Assembly: GCA_011330545.1 (NCBI GenBank)
Contig: DRQI01000268.1
Span: 1 to 8,555, forward strand
DNA length: 8,555 nucleotides
Source of the DNA: Flavobacteriia bacterium
Lineage (GTDB): Bacteria > Bacteroidota > Bacteroidia > Flavobacteriales > Flavobacteriaceae
Reading direction: 5' to 3'
In this document: in pieces, positions 6,532-8,555 of the stretch
How the letters are laid out: the number at the start of each line of letters is the position of its first letter
Numbering within the stretch: position 1 is the first letter of the stretch
Program-made: the position numbers and the translations under genes
The notes under the pieces: model-generated
The model's input: the letters and a program-made list of their open reading frames with translations, nothing else
What the model was told of the DNA's origin: nothing
Database searches by the model: none

Positions 6532-6966
6532 ATGAATAAACCCGTTAGAATAGGTGTCTTGGCCATACTGGTAAATGAGAGCGGAAAGATATTAATCGGT
6601 TCTTCACCCAGAGACGGTGGCTATAAATTCCCGCAAGGAGGATTAGAACCCAACGAAGATATTGTTACAGGGGTGAAACGCGAATTAAAAGAAGAATTAG
6701 GCATTTCAATTACAGAAGATGACATTGTTTGTGTATGCGGGCAGAAAGTAAGTTACCGTTATCCTGCCGATGACCCGTATTATATTTTTAAAGCACAAGA
6801 ACTCTCTGTTGTTAAAATTAAATATAATACTTCTATGAAATTGGTTCCACAAGACGATGAGTTTGATAAATTATATTGGATTTCTCCTACTGACCTACAC
6901 TACTACAATACCAATTTCAGAGCCAAAGCCTATCAAAAAGCGTTACAACTTTCTGGAATGTTATAA
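6532..6966 (+). CDS. Nudix hydrolase, RppH/Ap4A-hydrolase-like
   Basis: The protein is 144 residues from the ATG at 6532 (MNKPVRIGVLAILVNESGKI). The complete Nudix box spans residues 36-58: Gly36, Glu42, then 'RELKEELGI' at 50-58, with Glu51, Glu54 and Glu55 as metal ligands. 'YKFPQGGLEPNED' before and into the box matches RppH and bacterial/plant-type dinucleoside polyphosphate hydrolases. Such enzymes remove pyrophosphate from the 5' end of RNA or cleave Ap4A in the cytoplasm, and which applies here is open. The frame extends upstream to an ATG at 6439, but those 31 codons translate the tandem repeat array (for example 'CWDTRYWIL') and should not be counted as protein. The short spacing (153 bp after the previous gene, 43 bp before the next) leaves operon structure uncertain. 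Confidence 0.93.
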   Translation: MNKPVRIGVLAILVNESGKILIGSSPRDGGYKFPQGGLEPNEDIVTGVKRELKEELGISITEDDIVCVCGQKVSYRYPADDPYYIFKAQELSVVKIKYNTSMKLVPQDDEFDKLYWISPTDLHYYNTNFRAKAYQKALQLSGML

Positions 6967-6976
6967 TCTTATTATC

Positions 6977-6988
6977 AACTAATTAGTT
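6977..6988. repeat. 12-bp perfect palindrome upstream of the TPR gene
   Basis: AACTAATTAGTT equals its own reverse complement and lies 21 bp before the TPR gene start and 10 bp after the Nudix stop. ATTAGT recurs 11 bp further on (6982-6987 and 6993-6998), about one helical turn. It could be an operator for the TPR gene. As an RNA hairpin it has no loop and no U-tract, so it is a poor terminator. The AT-rich context makes chance possible. Confidence 0.4.
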
Positions 6989-7009
6989 AAAAATTAGTAC
7001 TTTTAAAAA

Positions 7010-8555
7010 ATGAAATTCATAAATATGAACAGTTTTTTAGGTTTACTCCTTTTGGCTTCAACACTATCCTTACAGTTTATGAATGCACAGGATAATAAAA
7101 AACTTGACAGCTTACTAAAAGTTTATAATTCTCAAAAAGATGATAGTACAAAAGTACAGACGAGCATTGCTATTTTTGAATATTACTTTACGATTCAACC
7201 TAAAATAGCTTTTAACTATGCACAAGAAGGAAAAGAATTAGCAGAAAAAATAAATTATAACTATGGCCTCTCAAAATCTCATTTTCTTATAGGGCGTTAT
7301 TTTAGCAAAACCAGAATAATAGATTCTGCTAATTACTATTACAAAAAAGCCTTAGATGGTTATAGCAAACTCAATAAATATCATGAAATCGGAATTGTTA
7401 AACATGCCATCGGATTAATCCAATTATTTAATGGCGAATATGACAAGGCTCTTAAAACCTGTAATGAGCAAATTGCAAATTATTCTAGAAATTATTTAGA
7501 TTCTGCGCTCCTCATGCGATTTTATAATCTAAAAGCTAATATTCTTATGCGGCAAACAGATTATATAGCAGGAATCGAAAATGCTTTAACTGCCTACAAA
7601 ATCAATAAAAAATTAAAAGATTCTACGCATATGATTCGTGTTTTAAGATCTTTATCTGATTTATACCATTATAGCGGTAATGATAAAAAAACGTATGAAT
7701 ATGACTTGAAAAACCTATCGCTTGCTAGAAAAATGGGCAATAAAACCGATCTTGCTGTGGCTCTAAACAATATTGGCAATTCATTATATGTCGTTAACAA
7801 ACCTAAAGAAGCTTTACCATATTTTGAAGAGAGCTTGCCTTTATGCGTTGAGATTGAAGATTTTAGTTTGTTTTCGGTCACTTCTTATAATTTAGGAAAA
7901 ACGCTTGTCGATTTAGGGCAGATTGATAAAGGAATAAAATATTTACATAAAGCACTTGAAGTTGCTGTTACCAAATCTAAAACCCCTCTCTACGAAGTTT
8001 GGGCTTTAAACGGACTTGGGCGAGCATATAATAAAATAAATAAACCCGAAAAGGCTCTTAACTTTTTAAATAAAGCAATACTCATTGCTGACAGTATCGG
8101 AAATAAAGATGATGAATTTGAAGCCTATAAACACAGGTCGAAATCGTATGAGCTTTTAGGGCAAAATGGCAAAGCTTTAGCCGACTATAAAACGTATAAA
8201 AAAATAAATGATTCGGTGTACAATATCGCAAAAACCAAAGAGATTGAAGGGCTTACCATTAAATTTGAAACCGAAAAAAAAGAACAGCAAATTGTACTAC
8301 AAAAAAAAGAAATAAACCTTCTTGAACAAAAAGCCGAAATAAGCAATCTTCAGCGTATTTTATTAGGAGTGGCATTTTTATTATCCTTAATAGGATTCTA
8401 TGCGCTGCGACAAAAATTAAAACGCAATAAGCTTGAAAAGGAAAAACTAGGTCTCGAATTAGATTTTAAAAAGAAAGAGTTAACTACGCATGCATTACAT
8501 TTAGCAAAAAAGAATGAAGTACTGGAAGGCTTAAAACAAAAAGCTGAAGAACTAA
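7010..8555 (+). CDS. TPR sensor protein with one membrane helix, probably a LuxR-type regulator (C-terminus missing)
   Basis: The frame is open from the ATG at 7010 to the window end, giving 515 codons without a stop. A signal peptide (residues 1-26, ending 'FMNA') is followed by a long TPR region. The clearest repeats are at about 251-284 ('ALNNIGNSLYVVNKPKEALPYF'), 295-325, 333-366 and 375-405. A coiled coil (about 405-448) leads to one membrane helix at about 449-466 ('ILLGVAFLLSLIGFYAL') and then a basic cytoplasmic coiled coil containing 'KKELTTHALHLAKKNEVLEGL'. In flavobacteria this architecture, and this segment in particular, usually precedes a C-terminal LuxR/GerE helix-turn-helix, making a one-component membrane-spanning regulator with periplasmic TPRs. 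The DNA-binding domain is not in the window, so that part is inference; a histidine kinase is the main alternative. ATG at 7025 is a possible shorter start. Confidence 0.88.
   Translation, partial: MKFINMNSFLGLLLLASTLSLQFMNAQDNKKLDSLLKVYNSQKDDSTKVQTSIAIFEYYFTIQPKIAFNYAQEGKELAEKINYNYGLSKSHFLIGRYFSKTRIIDSANYYYKKALDGYSKLNKYHEIGIVKHAIGLIQLFNGEYDKALKTCNEQIANYSRNYLDSALLMRFYNLKANILMRQTDYIAGIENALTAYKINKKLKDSTHMIRVLRSLSDLYHYSGNDKKTYEYDLKNLSLARKMGNKTDLAVALNNIGNSLYVVNKPKEALPYFEESLPLCVEIEDFSLFSVTSYNLGKTLVDLGQIDKGIKYLHKALEVAVTKSKTPLYEVWALNGLGRAYNKINKPEKALNFLNKAILIADSIGNKDDEFEAYKHRSKSYELLGQNGKALADYKTYKKINDSVYNIAKTKEIEGLTIKFETEKKEQQIVLQKKEINLLEQKAEISNLQRILLGVAFLLSLIGFYALRQKLKRNKLEKEKLGLELDFKKKELTTHALHLAKKNEVLEGLKQKAEEL

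Noticed and set aside
7669..7881. A 70-codon minus-strand open frame
   Set aside because: It is antisense to well-formed TPR repeats of the sensor protein.

Overview
The window looks like chromosomal DNA from a marine-type Flavobacteriaceae (Bacteroidota). The reasons are the AT-rich composition, flavobacterial-style signal peptides ending near A-Q or S-Q, GuaA and DoxX sequences of flavobacterial type, the near absence of Shine-Dalgarno sites, and one promoter that fits the Bacteroidota consensus (TTG, 20 bp, TAnnTTTG). I see no rRNA, tRNA, CRISPR array, insertion sequence, phage or recognisable defence system. This is mostly ordinary core and near-core sequence, with some unusual intergenic structure in its second half.

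The left part (1-3077) reads leftward. guaA encodes the last enzyme of GMP synthesis. It is followed after 62 bp by an exported protein with four LysM domains and a type 1 periplasmic-binding-like domain, which is cut by the window edge. The two are probably co-transcribed. At about 3080-3176 there is a divergent intergenic region with an inverted repeat, and from there everything reads rightward.

The middle part (3177-5747) holds an exported HIT-family protein, an exported metal-dependent amidohydrolase of the imidazolonepropionase/prolidase-like type, and a four-helix DoxX-family membrane protein 34 bp behind it. The amidohydrolase and DoxX genes look like an operon. All three products are predicted to act at or outside the inner membrane.

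The right part (5748-8555) is more AT-rich. A strong promoter candidate has a 14-bp perfect palindrome between its two boxes. It drives a leader of about 110 nt with three perfect inverted repeats and a six-codon mini-ORF, ahead of a 156-residue cytoplasmic protein that I cannot assign. Next comes a degenerate tandem array of 7-8 bp units (consensus near GGATACT, then CAATACT) which runs up to the start of a Nudix hydrolase of RppH/Ap4A-hydrolase type. The window ends inside a TPR sensor protein with a signal peptide, one membrane helix and a cytoplasmic coiled coil. Its family usually ends in a LuxR-type DNA-binding domain, which lies beyond the edge.

The best leads are the leader at 5762-5907, the heptad array at 6381-6526 (which also creates a false upstream start for the Nudix gene), and the exported HIT protein.
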